Positions 7,318 through 15,066 of a stretch of 18,037 nucleotides of DNA are shown here, piece after piece (within the stretch, counting starts at the first letter, position 1; each line of letters starts with the position of its first letter). The notes under the pieces are model-generated. The model saw nothing but the letters and a program-made list of their open reading frames with translations. It did not search any database and had not been told where the DNA came from. The stretch covers positions 256,404 to 274,440 of the forward strand of contig MU069536.1 in NCBI GenBank assembly GCA_002284615.2, given 5' to 3'. The stretch comes from Dunaliella salina. Lineage: Eukaryota > Chlorophyta > Chlorophyceae > Chlamydomonadales > Dunaliellaceae. The translations under genes and the position numbers were made by a program.

Positions 7318-10096
7318 CTAACAGTGAGTCCCATCATGTATCACTATCCCAAAGGGCTGCTGCAAGAGTGCCAAGCATCTTGTCTTTGCAACACTGGTGG
7401 CTGTGGAGGAAAGGGATAAACTGAAGGCTTGAACAACCAAAAGTAGCAAGGCACGTTATATGAGATCATGTCATGGACATGGTGAGGGTACAGAAACTCA
7501 CCTTTGTCCACAGCATGCATGTACAGAGAAGGATGCTCTCGCAGTCTGTCTGCCCTGCAGGGACAAATCACCACAGTTTCATGCGCAAAAGCAGGCCATC
7601 AGGGGACAACCAATGCACACAGGAAAAAAATATTCCATGAGATTCAGCAGGTCTTCCATTTGGAAGATGCCTGCATCGTGATGAAATGAACAGTATCAAT
7701 CTGTTCAGGTGTCCGAACCCAACAATGAGTGGGATGCATACCAAAAGGCACATGTAAGCCCGAGCCTCTGTGTGAAAGCCCTTGGTACAGGCAGGTATGG
7801 CTCATCCCTTCTTGGGACAGATGCCTGTCGTAACGAGAGGCACCTGCAAGAGGGCATGCATGTCCCTGGAGATGTTTCTTGATCAATTCCTTTGCCCGGC
7901 ACCGAAGCCGCCCTGAAATATGTGTTTATTCCTTTGACCAACACCAAAGCTACCCTGATGCTATCTTTGTGCGTGCCATCCCATGCTGACAAGTCCACTT
8001 TTATCCTTCCGAGATGACAGGGACATCCACCTCGTTGAACAAAAATTTTGTCCCGACACCAACCCCTTCATCTCTTTGGTAACTGCAACAGCTCAACATT
8101 CTCATACTTTAATCAGACTCCAAACCCACAGCTCAAAAAATTCAATCTGTACAGTAAGAACAGGGTGGCTGTGCACATCATCGCAATTGGTGTGGCAGGT
8201 CCTGTCTGCAAAAGGGACGTTGATTGGCGCGCGGCGGTGAGGAACAAGAGAAGGAGAGCACAGGCGTCCAGGAGGCTGGCGGGCACCCCTCCAGGTTTCC
8301 ATAACCTCTGTCCTAGCTCTGACCAAGGCTAGCTGTGTAAAGTGCAGGTTTGAGGGCCTTTGGTGAGGCCCCTGCAAGTTTGCTGGTTAGGGAGCCTTTC
8401 CTCATTGCACGTGGCCTGAGTAAACTTCACTTTTTTTTTTCTCGTAAGCAGGCTGCGCAATTTCCCCTTCATTTTCATGAAATATGTTCATTAGTGCCAC
8501 ACTTTGCTGGCAGACCTCCATTTGCATCTTACAATTTTGTATTGGCTCGATTAACTTGCTCTCAGCAGTCAACACTGGGCATAGCTTTCCATGGATGGCA
8601 GGGAATGTGCTCCTATTTTTCGGCTTCCATCTGCTGTCTTCCTTTTTGCTGAGCTTTGCTTATTTCTCTGCTCGTTGTGCTTCTATCTGCCTGTCAAACT
8701 TAAGAATGGGTGGACCATAAGTTCTTGGCTGACGTGGCCACCTTTCTTCAACTGATAAGGTGGAGTGTTCCTCTGCCTACTACAGCTTTTGTTTTGCTTC
8801 ATTTGGATTGCTTTGCCTGCTCAAAGACTCTCCCTGCTCTTTTGGCTTCAAATCAGCTGCTCCTGCTTTCACAGGAAAAAGATGGAAGAGACGGAGATGA
8901 TGTTTGCAGCTTACCTGCCATGAAGGACTTCTGTGGCGTGGGGGCTTGCCTCAGCCACCTTTTTGTCCACCTGCATTTTCTTTTTGAGTTTCAAGGACAC
9001 ATGCAAGGAAGTCTATGAGATATTGATAAGCTTCACAACATTGAGTTACAAAGAACAAAGTATTTAGGCTGTTACATAGGAGCCCCAAATCAACCAATGC
9101 AATGTCTTCCCCCAAGTCTAGAATGCTCAGGCAGACTTTGATCGCATGATCGCTAAATGAACAGCCAACACTCACCCTTTGTTTTTCCTCGTTTAAGGGA
9201 AGGTCTTTGAGTTCTTTGACACCGTCCCTGGCAGAAACAGCATGCTCCACTGTTTCCCTTGTATGAGGCAGAAAGGAGAAAGCCGACATGACGCTTGTAG
9301 CACTACGCGATACCGGTATCGCAGGTACCTGCGCTATGGAGTTATTCAGACACTGGGACAGCCTTCCTTGACCAGCAGCTCACCTGGGTGCATCTGGAGA
9401 CCTGTTGCAGGCAAGCGATTGGAGATTGGATCCAGAAATGGACAGAAGGCGAGTGAGCTGCTGCAGCAAGTAACATACACTCAGTGCTCAGAGCGTCGCA
9501 GCTCCTACCTTTTTGGTTTTTCCCCAGGTATCTGCTCCTTCAAGACANNGGGGGGGGGGGGGGGGGGNNGGCAAAAGACCGTGTGGTTAGAATGCTTTCC
9601 TCCCTCCATCCATCCATCCCATCATCCATCCATCCACCCATCAATATCGCAGAAATCCACATCACAGCATATCGCAGCATTTCACAGACAGAAAGGAGGG
9701 CGCTGGAAGAGGAACTGCCCCGGTCATCAAGCAATGTGAACGTTTACATGTTAACGGTTTGGATGAACTACTAACCTGCTGCACAGACCTCACACGAGGC
9801 CATGGTTTCTCGTCCACTCTGCAGGCATCAGTGAGGGCTTTCTGACAAAAGATCAACAGTACACTTCTACTGCGGCTGTACAGCAGTCTCGCACCTATCA
9901 TCATAGCTGAGAAGGCGCACGAAGCCACTTGCCGATACTTCTGGTTTCCTGGCGCATGCTTTGCCGCACAGGGAGGCCAGCTGTGGGATAGGATAGATCA
10001 CAAGGCCTTTTTGTCACGGTCCCAGGAGGCTGCTCCAGCAAAAGTGCTGGATTTCACAGAAATCCATGCGTCCAAAATACAAACCTGCCTCGCCAT
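7318..10096 (-). CDS. Gene C: seven-exon gene, unidentified protein of about 156 residues
   Basis: Proposed exons are 10096-10085 (ATG..CAG|GTTTGT), 9841-9776, 9460-9384, 9257-9176, 9012-8915, 7554-7502 and 7400-7318 (stop TAG). Every intron is GT..AG; the better sites include CACCCAG|GTGAGC, AGG|GTGAGT, GGCAG|GTAAGC and AAAG|GTGAGT. Phases run 0, 0, 2, 0, 2, 1 and agree at all six junctions. The protein is mostly charged and helical, for example KALTDACRVDEKPW, HAVSARDGVKELKDLPLNEE, KLKKKMQVDKKVAEASPH and ADRLREHPSLYMHAVDK, ending in GIVIHDGTHC. No signal peptide or membrane segment is seen. Intron 5 (8914-7555) carries repeat C and an antisense retroelement fragment; intron 2 carries the poly-G/N run. 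The weakest part is the 12-nt first exon. I do not recognise the family. Confidence 0.55.
7640..8265 (+). mobile_element. Retroelement fragment: CCHC and PD-(D/E)XK-like C-terminus, decayed
   Basis: The plus strand here is homologous in DNA and translation to 14480-15070 on the minus strand. Matching protein blocks are FGRC..RC, LCVKALGTGRYGSSLLGTDA with CRNERHL (other copy: LRVKALNKGRYGSSLIGMDD with CSNEKLL), PDAIFVRAIP, HLVEQKFCPDTNPF, AQHSHTLIRLQT, and VAVHIIAIGVAGPV. The second knuckle Cys is Arg and the His is lost in a small deletion. At least one stop and several frameshifts break it. This copy keeps a Glu-x-Lys (8037-8045) and Pro-Asp (7953-7958). It lies antisense within intron 5 of gene C and is followed by repeat C. 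It cannot be functional. Confidence 0.8.
8323..8420 (+). repeat. Repeat C, copy 2, downstream of retroelement fragment
   Basis: It starts with CCAAGGCTAGCTGTGTAAAG and runs through TTTGCTGGTTAGGGA to GCACGTGGCCTGAG. It begins about 60 nt after the recognisable coding part of the 7640-8265 fragment, in the same orientation, as a 3' untranslated region would. The T9 run after it belongs to gene C's intron on the other strand. Confidence 0.65.
9548..9569. other. Poly-G run bounded by Ns: sequencing or assembly artefact
   Basis: Two Ns, eighteen Gs and two Ns stand in a row. The length is not reliable. It falls in intron 2 of gene C, so no exon is affected in the model given here. Confidence 0.85.
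9604..9642. repeat. Imperfect (CATC)n microsatellite
   Basis: CCATCCATC-type units are interrupted by CCC, ATCATC and CACCC. The tract lies in intron 2 of gene C, 35 nt from the poly-G run. Confidence 0.9.
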
Positions 10097-10106
10097 CGCG
10101 TCAGGG

Positions 10107-10113
10107 TGACTCA
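10107..10113 (-). promoter_or_regulatory. TGAGTCA, AP-1/GCN4-type bZIP motif
   Basis: A perfect seven-base bZIP half-site pair lies 11 nt upstream of the proposed gene C ATG, so it would be in the 5' untranslated region or core promoter. Binding is inference from the consensus. Confidence 0.4.
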
Positions 10114-10130
10114 GCCGGCTATCTTTTTGC

Positions 10131-10138
10131 TGACGTCA
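10131..10138. promoter_or_regulatory. TGACGTCA palindrome, CRE/TGA-type bZIP site
   Basis: A perfect eight-base palindrome lies 35 nt upstream of the proposed gene C ATG and 18 nt beyond the TGAGTCA site. Two perfect bZIP-type sites this close just before a gene model support a promoter here, although a single octamer could occur by chance. Confidence 0.45.
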
Positions 10139-10215
10139 CTCGCCTCTTTCACCCTAGCTTAGGAGTACTTAAATCCAGCTTCAATTCCAAATAAATTTGA
10201 ATCCTCCGAAAGAAA

Positions 10216-10390
10216 ACGAAAAGAGAGCTTAGCATTTGTAAAACAAGAAACTAAAGAAAAACTCGACCAGAAAAGGACCCTTTCCTTGCGGAGAGACTAC
10301 ACATTTCATACCATAGCGACACAGTCCCGAGACTATCCTCAGGTCCCTGCCAAAACAGGTACCCGAGACCGTTTGAATGTGATAGCTGCC
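10216..10390 (+). repeat. Left arm of an inverted repeat pair around gene D
   Basis: This aligns with the reverse complement of 11388-11546. Shared blocks in order are AAAAGAGAGCT, AAAGAAAAA..GGAC, GCGGAGAG, CATAGCGAC or CGCTATGG, CACAGTCCCGAGACT and CGTTTGAATGTG. There are many indels and substitutions between. In one frame both arms encode TVPRL..P..PR.FEC, so the pair may derive from coding sequence. Confidence 0.6.
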
Positions 10391-10460
10391 CCGATTCTGC
10401 ACCAAATCACTGCATTTTTTTTTGTTAGCTTCCTAGCGTAATAAACTTCAAATCCATAAC

Positions 10461-11106
10461 TCAAAAGAGGCTGTGATGGAAATGGATGATTCCGGCCTCA
10501 TTGCTGACCCGTTCGCGGAGTTCCTTGGCTTGGTGGGCTGCTTCTATGATCAGCAAAAGCTTGCACTGCTCATCGGTGTGCAAGGCGGTCCCTGGACCAC
10601 GGTGGAGGGGGGCTGCAGAAAGCACAAAATGAGCACTTCACTTTGAGAGCATGCAGCAGCCCCATACCTGCAAAGTAATGCATGAACAGCACCTTGCCAG
10701 AAAGCTCATCACCCTCGAAATCAGGTGATGTGCTTTTTATGGGGAATGGCATAGTACCAAGGGGGGAATTTAGGCTGGCAGCTAAAGTGGTGCTTTCCAT
10801 GAAACTGGGCAGTGCGCCCTTGTTCCTGCAAAGTAATGTCTGTGCAGCATCTTGACAGAAAGCTCGAGCTCCAAGGAGTTCGGTGATGTGATTTTCGTGG
10901 GGAATGACATAGTACCTTGGGGTGAAAATGGGGATGGCATGCGCTGCAGGTTCCTCATGGCGTTCTTGGTGCAGCAAGGCCTTGCGCCCCCATCCCTGCA
11001 AAGTAATGTATGTGCAGCATCATGCCGGAAAGTTTAAGTTCTCAGGAATCTGGTGATGTGCCTTTCATGGGGAATGACATAGTACCTTGCGGTGAAAGTC
11101 AGGCAT
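10461..11106 (-). CDS. Gene D: small gene with three homologous introns
   Basis: Proposed exons are 11106-11086 (ATG, seven codons), 10995-10916, 10825-10758 and 10612-10461 (stop TGA 10463-10461). Phases 0, 2 and 1 agree at each junction. The product would be about 106 residues, with peptides GWGRKALLHQERHEEPAAHA, NKGALPSFMESTTLAASLNS and, in the last exon, a helical stretch HTDEQCKLLLIIEAAHQAKE followed by LRERVSNEAG. Introns 1 and 2 are both exactly 90 nt. Intron 3 begins with a 90-nt copy of the same sequence. It can end at that copy's own acceptor (10668, giving a different short tail ending SRDRLAHR) or at the better acceptor TTTCTGCAG (10613), used here. A TATA box lies 77 nt before the ATG. 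An earlier start is possible because the frame is open upstream to about 11170. No known family is recognised. Confidence 0.5.
10668..10757 (-). repeat. Introner-like unit 3 (90 nt)
   Basis: It begins GTACTATGCCATTCCCCAT and ends TTACTTTGCAG. By my count it shares 69 of 90 positions with unit 2 and 70 of 90 with unit 1, without gaps. Its own acceptor may be bypassed. Confidence 0.8.
10826..10915 (-). repeat. Introner-like unit 2 (90 nt), intron 2 of gene D
   Basis: It begins GTACTATGTCATTCCCCA and ends CATTACTTTGCAG. It is gap-free against both other units and shares about 74 of 90 positions with unit 1. Confidence 0.85.
10996..11085 (-). repeat. Introner-like unit 1 (90 nt), intron 1 of gene D
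   Basis: It begins GTACTATGTCATTCCCCAT and ends CATTACTTTGCAG. Donor and acceptor ends are the best conserved parts of the family. The exon sequence between units is much less similar than the units themselves. Confidence 0.85.
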
Positions 11107-11172
11107 GAAGTTTGAAGCAGGTTGGCCAGCCTGCTCCCAGAACGGCCAACTAGCGCGCCCAACGAACAGAAC

Positions 11173-11550
11173 TTAAGCTTTTCTATTTATAATCATTCGT
11201 TTTAGTGCTTCAGACGTGCGGGAGCACGCAAGGGTGGCCCTAGCCGCTGACTTCACCACGCTCTTTCTGCCTTCGACAGCCCTAGCAGCCCCAGTTGTGA
11301 GCGCATCAAACAATTGAATAGACATTTGGAAAGCTGATAACCTGAGCTTTTTAAAGGTGCCTTCATCTCTCTGAACGGTGCAGTGTGCCGCAAGCAAACC
11401 ACATTCAAACGTTCTTGGAACCGGCGATTGGGTCAGTCTCGGGACTGTGCCATAGCGACCAACAATGCTGCAAAGCATCAATTGGATGCGTCGCTCTCCG
11501 CGTCCTTTTTCTTTGTAGAAAAAGCTGGGTGGAGCTCTCTTTTCTAGGCA
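11173..11550 (-). CDS. Possible coding exon, unidentified
   Basis: The 3' half of a 229-codon minus-strand frame looks protein-like: GTFKKLRLSAFQMSIQLFDA, then LTTGAARAVEGRKSVVKSAA, ending KRMIINRKA with a TAA. The 5' half of the frame (above about 11550) is less convincing. The region 11388-11546 is the right arm of the inverted repeat and shares VPRL..PR.FEC with the other arm in frame. Its last codons overlap the TATA box proposed for gene D, so either it is not a real gene or the TATA is incidental. Start and function are unknown. Confidence 0.25.
   Translation of the reverse strand, partial: CLEKRAPPSFFYKEKGRGERRIQLMLCSIVGRYGTVPRLTQSPVPRTFECGLLAAHCTVQRDEGTFKKLRLSAFQMSIQLFDALTTGAARAVEGRKSVVKSAARATLACSRTSEALKRMIINRKA
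11183..11191 (-). promoter_or_regulatory. TATA box (TATAAATAG) for gene D
   Basis: A perfect TATAAATAG on the minus strand lies 77 nt upstream of the proposed gene D ATG. Transcription would start near 11155-11160, leaving a leader of about 50 nt. Confidence 0.5.
11388..11546 (-). repeat. Right arm of the inverted repeat pair around gene D
   Basis: This is the partner of 10216-10390, in opposite orientation. The best block is CACAGTCCCGAGACT, identical in both. The arms enclose about 1 kb that holds gene D and its three introner-like units. Confidence 0.6.
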
Positions 11551-11831
11551 TAGAGAGTGGACTTGTTCAGTAGTCACAATGCGTGGGTGAGTAAGTATAG
11601 TACGGCAGCGCTGGTTCTCCCTCTTTTTTTGGCTTTGTGAGACCATAATGATTAGCCAGCTGCAGCCAGGCACAGGCTCCTGTATATGGACCACAACCCC
11701 AGACCCCCAGGATATGCTCCTGATGAAATGCTGTGGGTCAGGTAAGCCAAAGAAGTGGTTCCTGAGGACCCCACTCTGGCAGAGATTTGCCGACTTCTGG
11801 CCCCCCACCCTGGGCCCCCCCACGGCACAAA

Positions 11832-11884
11832 CTGAGTATGCAGGGCTGCTCAGAAATGTCAAGTTGATTGTCCTGCATACTCAG
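11832..11884. repeat. Perfect 13-bp inverted repeat (hairpin)
   Basis: CTGAGTATGCAGG (11832-11844) pairs with CCTGCATACTCAG (11872-11884). A G-T and a C-G pair extend the stem to 15. The loop is about 23 nt. Confidence 0.8.
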
Positions 11885-11899
11885 ATTTGGCTGGTCCCA

Positions 11900-12969
11900 C
11901 TGGGGCAAGGACTCAAACCTAGATGCCAAACCTGACATCAGAAGCACGAAAAGGCAGCAACCAAGGGCAGCAATCCTGGAAATGCTTTTGGTCTTGTTAA
12001 ATAGTAATTACTGTACATACTGTTTACGAAGCAGTTTGCATGCTGTAGTCAGCTGAGCTAAGTGATGTGTGTGGAAAGTTAAAGCCAAAAAGGAGTCTGG
12101 GCATTATAAGTATGCAGAGTGGTTGGGGGTGACCTATTAGGGGCTTGTGCAGAAAAGAAGTGAAGGTGGGGACCTAGGATTGAGCCTAAGGCACTTTGTT
12201 GAGGCATTGCAGTCCATCTTTGACTATTTCCAGGGAGGTAGGTGCCAAAATGCTTGCTGTGGCTTAAGTTTTTCCGTATTTTGACTTTCGAGTTTTTAGG
12301 GCACGTCTATCCATTGGAGTGGAAAAAATGGGGGTGAGGGGGAGATTTAGTCCAGAGCACTCAGAGCATGGTCACCAATGGGTGGTGCATCTGCGCAAAA
12401 GTGGCGCGAACAGGGAAACCGGGCAAGCACTGTGTTTGGCCACAACCTGAGCATGAGGACTTTCACAGCATGCTTCCCAGGAAAACTGTCAAATTCGGGG
12501 GCCCAGGTGTGCAGGGAGTAGCTCCTTACGAGCAGTGACAACCAGTCACTTGTCCAAGATCTTTCTGGTCAGCCCAACTGGGGGCCATGGAGTCGGCATG
12601 GAGTACCCCCTCAAGATAACACCCCCTAGCAACGCTCTGCATGCATGCTCTGCATGCCATGCAAAGACAAACCCTCGCGCCAGCAGAGGAGTAATAGCAG
12701 CATTGGAGCTGGCTCATGGCGTGGGCGCGTGCATGGACGCCAAGAGGAAGAAGGCGCAGGAGTCATCCTTAAAGTTGGCACGGTTGAGTTGGCACTCAGG
12801 ATGAAAAGCACGTCATCTTTCTTTGTCCTTGCAACTTCCTGTGTTGCCTTAGAAGAAAGTATGCACATATTTTTAGTGCCTTTCCTGCTCACAGAGTAGT
12901 GTCAAATGATACGGGATCTTCCTTTTTTTCTGATGCTTGCTCTTTGGATGTAGCTCGTTTTTTTCTAAA
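11900..12969. other. Intergenic stretch, weak coding signals only
   Basis: Several frames of 60-90 codons overlap on both strands. The most protein-like is minus 12541-12347 (SLHTWAPEFDSFPGKHAVKV, ending GDHALSALD), but the opposite strand is open too and no splice partners were found. The 16-mer TTGAGTTGGCACTCAG at 12784-12799 recurs exactly at 13082-13097. Confidence 0.35.
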
Positions 12970-13063
12970 GCAAGATACTCAGACTTATCGCTTCATCTCT
13001 GAGCTTGTGGATTTCTTTCACCACACCGAGCAGCCAAACTTCCTGGCTGAAGGTTATGTTCCC
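12970..13063 (+). pseudogene. Coding-like fragment shared with 2896-3034
   Basis: After a pyrimidine-rich stretch ending in TTTTTTTCTAAAG, the frame reads QDTQTYRFISELVDFFHHTE then QPNFLAEGYVPL and stops at TAA 13068-13070. It could be a terminal exon. Its homologue at 2896-3034 is in the same orientation. The stop is followed at once by a short direct repeat, CTTGTAAAC twice. The product is unknown. Confidence 0.4.
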
Positions 13064-13070
13064 TTGTAAA

Positions 13071-13463
13071 CCTTGTAAACCTTGAGTTGGCACTCAGAGG
13101 TAGAGTGATCTCAGCTTGTGGTCTGCATAACAGCATGCTCACCTCCTGGTTACGGCTAGCCCCTGTGCAATACGGGGTCCCATGCTGAAACGTTGGATAG
13201 CTTGCTCTGAGGCTAAGCGGTGGGTCTTGAGAATGCTGGACAGAATCTCTTTGACAGATGCGTCATGGGCGATTAGGTGGAGGCTAACTTGCTGGAATAG
13301 ACCTCTGTGCTCCTGATTTTCTTGGTCTGAACTGGTGCGCCTCGCTCTCTGTTTCAGCGCTGGCTGTGGGTCCTCCGTTTATGCTTGCTGGTTGTGCCCA
13401 GCTCAGAAAAAAAGCCAGGGCGTCAAATTCCAATGTGGACCCTGTGAAACAGGAAGAAAAAAC
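13071..13463. other. Intergenic stretch without a supportable gene
   Basis: Apart from the second copy of the 16-mer TTGAGTTGGCACTCAG (13082-13097) nothing recognisable is seen. A plus-strand frame from 13335 runs through the GA microsatellite and looks spurious. Confidence 0.4.
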
Positions 13464-13482
13464 GAGAGAGAGAGAGAGAGAG
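13464..13482. repeat. (GA)n microsatellite
   Basis: About nine and a half perfect GA units are present. Confidence 0.95.
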
Positions 13483-13520
13483 GCTGTGCCAGAGTGTGCA
13501 TGCTAAACATGCCTTTTGTA

Positions 13521-13580
13521 GAGAGAAAAAAGAAAGGCCTACGCAGACTGGAAGCCGTGCGCATTAAGAGAAGGTTCCCT
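13521..13580 (-). repeat. Partial copy of repeat C outer part
   Basis: This aligns with 13932-13991 in direct orientation (shared CGTGCRCATTAAGRGAAGGT and a purine-rich GAAAG segment). It contains only the outer edge of repeat C and lacks the GGCTAGCTG core. Confidence 0.5.
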
Positions 13581-13960
13581 GTATCATTCCAACTTCAACA
13601 TTTGTCCTGGAAGTTCCTTGAACTAGGTTACTCTTTTTCTTAATTGATGTGAAGAGCGCTTCCACTGCCTTTGCTCTTTCCTTTCCACTTTGTCTAGCAA
13701 GCTATAAGGGCCCTGCAAACCACAATAGGCACAGCTGGCCGAGGTTGTCCGCCATGCTTCTGGACGTCCTAAATCCTTTTTATGGGCATCTCTGGCTCTT
13801 CCACTTCATGTGCCCAGCACCTTTTTAAACCCCCCAGAAGCCCCTTGAAAGGGAGAGCATGCCTGGTGGAATAGTATAGCAAGCTTGGATGCTAGTGATT
13901 TAGCTTCATGTTTGGTAAGGCCCAGACTGCCAGAGGAAAGAGGAAAGTCTTCGCAAGCCA

Positions 13961-14055
13961 AAGGCTGCGTGCATTAAGGGAAGGTCATCTAACTGGAAAG
14001 CTAGAGGCCTCACCAGAAGGCCCTCAGAACCTACGCTAGACACAGCTAGCCTAGG
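13961..14055 (-). repeat. Repeat C, copy 3 (proposed 3' end of the large retroelement)
   Basis: The reverse complement begins CCTAGGCTAGCTGTG, continues with GAGGGCCTTCTGGTGAGGCC and ends near the CACGCAGCC segment. It lies on the same strand as, and downstream of, the retroelement coding sequence at 14449-17800, separated from it by the SINE-like unit. This agrees with copy 2, which also follows retroelement coding sequence. Confidence 0.6.
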
Positions 14056-14218
14056 AGAGGGCAAGAAACTAATCTAATGGGGATCTGGAGGGTTGCTGCT
14101 CGCCGTGTCTCTGGATGCTCAGACTCTTCTTCTCCCATTCTACGCCGCCACGCGCCCAGCAAACCCCCTCCCAAAAGCCCCCTAAGAGCAAAGAGCGTAT
14201 ATATTGTTTTTGATAGTG

Positions 14219-14445
14219 AAGAGGGATTGGGCGTGACTCAGTCGCGTTGCTAGCAATCCTGAAGGAGCGCACCTTTTGGAGTTTTGGAGGAGGTCGCAGG
14301 TTCTATACCTGGTGGGTGCATCTTGGTATAGGCTGAGGCACCCTCTGGGTCTTAAATTGGTCGGGACGCTTTGTAATAGGTTGAAGCGTCCTTTCTTTAA
14401 TGCACGCTCTGAGACCCCCGAGGTAGAGCGAAGAAAATTCATTTT
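14219..14445 (+). mobile_element. tRNA-derived SINE-like element
   Basis: An A-box-like TGACTCAGTCG (14234-14244) and a B-box-like GGTTCTATACC (14299-14309) each differ from the polymerase III consensus at about one position. The B box sits in a T-arm-like CAGG-TTCTATA-CCTG. The head lacks a proper acceptor stem, so it is not a working tRNA gene. The body holds two related hairpin units (about 14310-14342 and 14361-14393), each with a TATAGGCTGAGG- or AATAGGTTGAAG-like strand. It ends near a T8 run. It separates the retroelement coding end from repeat C, so it may have inserted into the element. Confidence 0.5.
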
Positions 14446-14479
14446 TTTTCAGTAGTTAACTTTCGGATTTGGCTTTTTT

Positions 14480-15066
14480 TGTTTAGTAAGGCCCAGATCT
14501 ATAAGGGGTGTAACTATATACTCATTGTAAATGGTACCGGCCACACCAATTAAGATGATGTGTAAAGTCACCTTGTTGTTCCTGTTTGGATTTCTTGAGC
14601 TGCAGGTTTTTAGTCTGGTTATGGTGTGAGAATGTTGGGTCACTGCACGCTCGAGAGTGATGGAGGGGTTTGTGTCGGGACAGAATTTCAGTTTAACAAG
14701 TTGGATGTCCCTGTCTTGAGGAGGTACCTCGTAAGGATCAAGGTTAGTTTGTCTGCCTGGAAGAGGGCGGACAAAGATAGCATCAGGGCGGGTTTGGTGC
14801 CGGGCAGGGGAGCCAGTACCATCAGGGAAAGACCAGTCTGGAATAGCTCTTGATATGTTTTCAGGGATTTGTATGCCCTAATCCAGGAGTTTCTCGTTAC
14901 TGCAGTCATCCATACCAATAAGGGATGAGCCATATCGACCCTTATTGAGGGCTTTTACACGAAGGCTTAGGGCTGTATGGTGTCTGTTGGTGTGTATCAT
15001 TTTTGTTCAGCTTGTACACCTGAGGAGTATGTGGCCAATGTGGTCCATATCGTCACATAGTGGGCA
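14480..15066 (-). pseudogene. CCHC knuckle plus PD-(D/E)XK-like endonuclease domain
   Basis: FGRCPLCDDMDHIGHILLRC (knuckle 15066-15016) fits C-x2-C-x7-H-x4-C, the knuckle found before the restriction-like endonuclease of R2-type and Dualen-type LINEs. After a TGA comes KALNKGRYGSSLIGMDDCSN, then IPDWSFPDG, then RPDAIFV (PD at 14787-14782) and DIQLVKLKFCPDTNP (14709-14665). The related copy at 8037-8045 has Glu-x-Lys where this one has Lys-x-Lys, so the catalytic Glu appears lost here. The domain continues through QHSHTITRL and the GVAGTIYN block. Assignment rests on motif spacing and order; no alignment was run. Confidence 0.6.

Noticed and set aside
9242..9739. 165-codon plus-strand frame across the poly-G run
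   Set aside because: It depends on ambiguous bases and a G run of unreliable length, then reads through a CATC microsatellite. Gene C exons occupy the other strand.
9998..10096. In-frame TGA as a selenocysteine codon in an unspliced first exon of gene C
   Set aside because: Splicing from CAG|GTTTGT at 10085 to the better acceptor at 9842 removes the TGA and keeps phase, so recoding is not needed.
9849..10110. Plus-strand open stretch of 87 codons (contains DRIDHKAFLSRSQEA and DFTEIHASKIQ)
   Set aside because: It looks protein-like, but I found no exons to join it on the plus strand and it overlaps the gene C exons and promoter. It remains the main rival to the first exons of gene C.
11648..11935. 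95-codon plus-strand frame
   Set aside because: No splice partners, no known motif, and it spans the 13-bp hairpin. The peptide shows no family features.
14219..14320. Functional tRNA gene
   Set aside because: A and B boxes are present, but the ends do not pair as an acceptor stem and the anticodon arm is not convincing. A SINE head explains it better.
14690..14860. Separate small gene in the plus-strand frame near 14626-14853
   Set aside because: It is the reverse strand of the endonuclease-like domain. The minus-strand frame matches the second element copy in translation.
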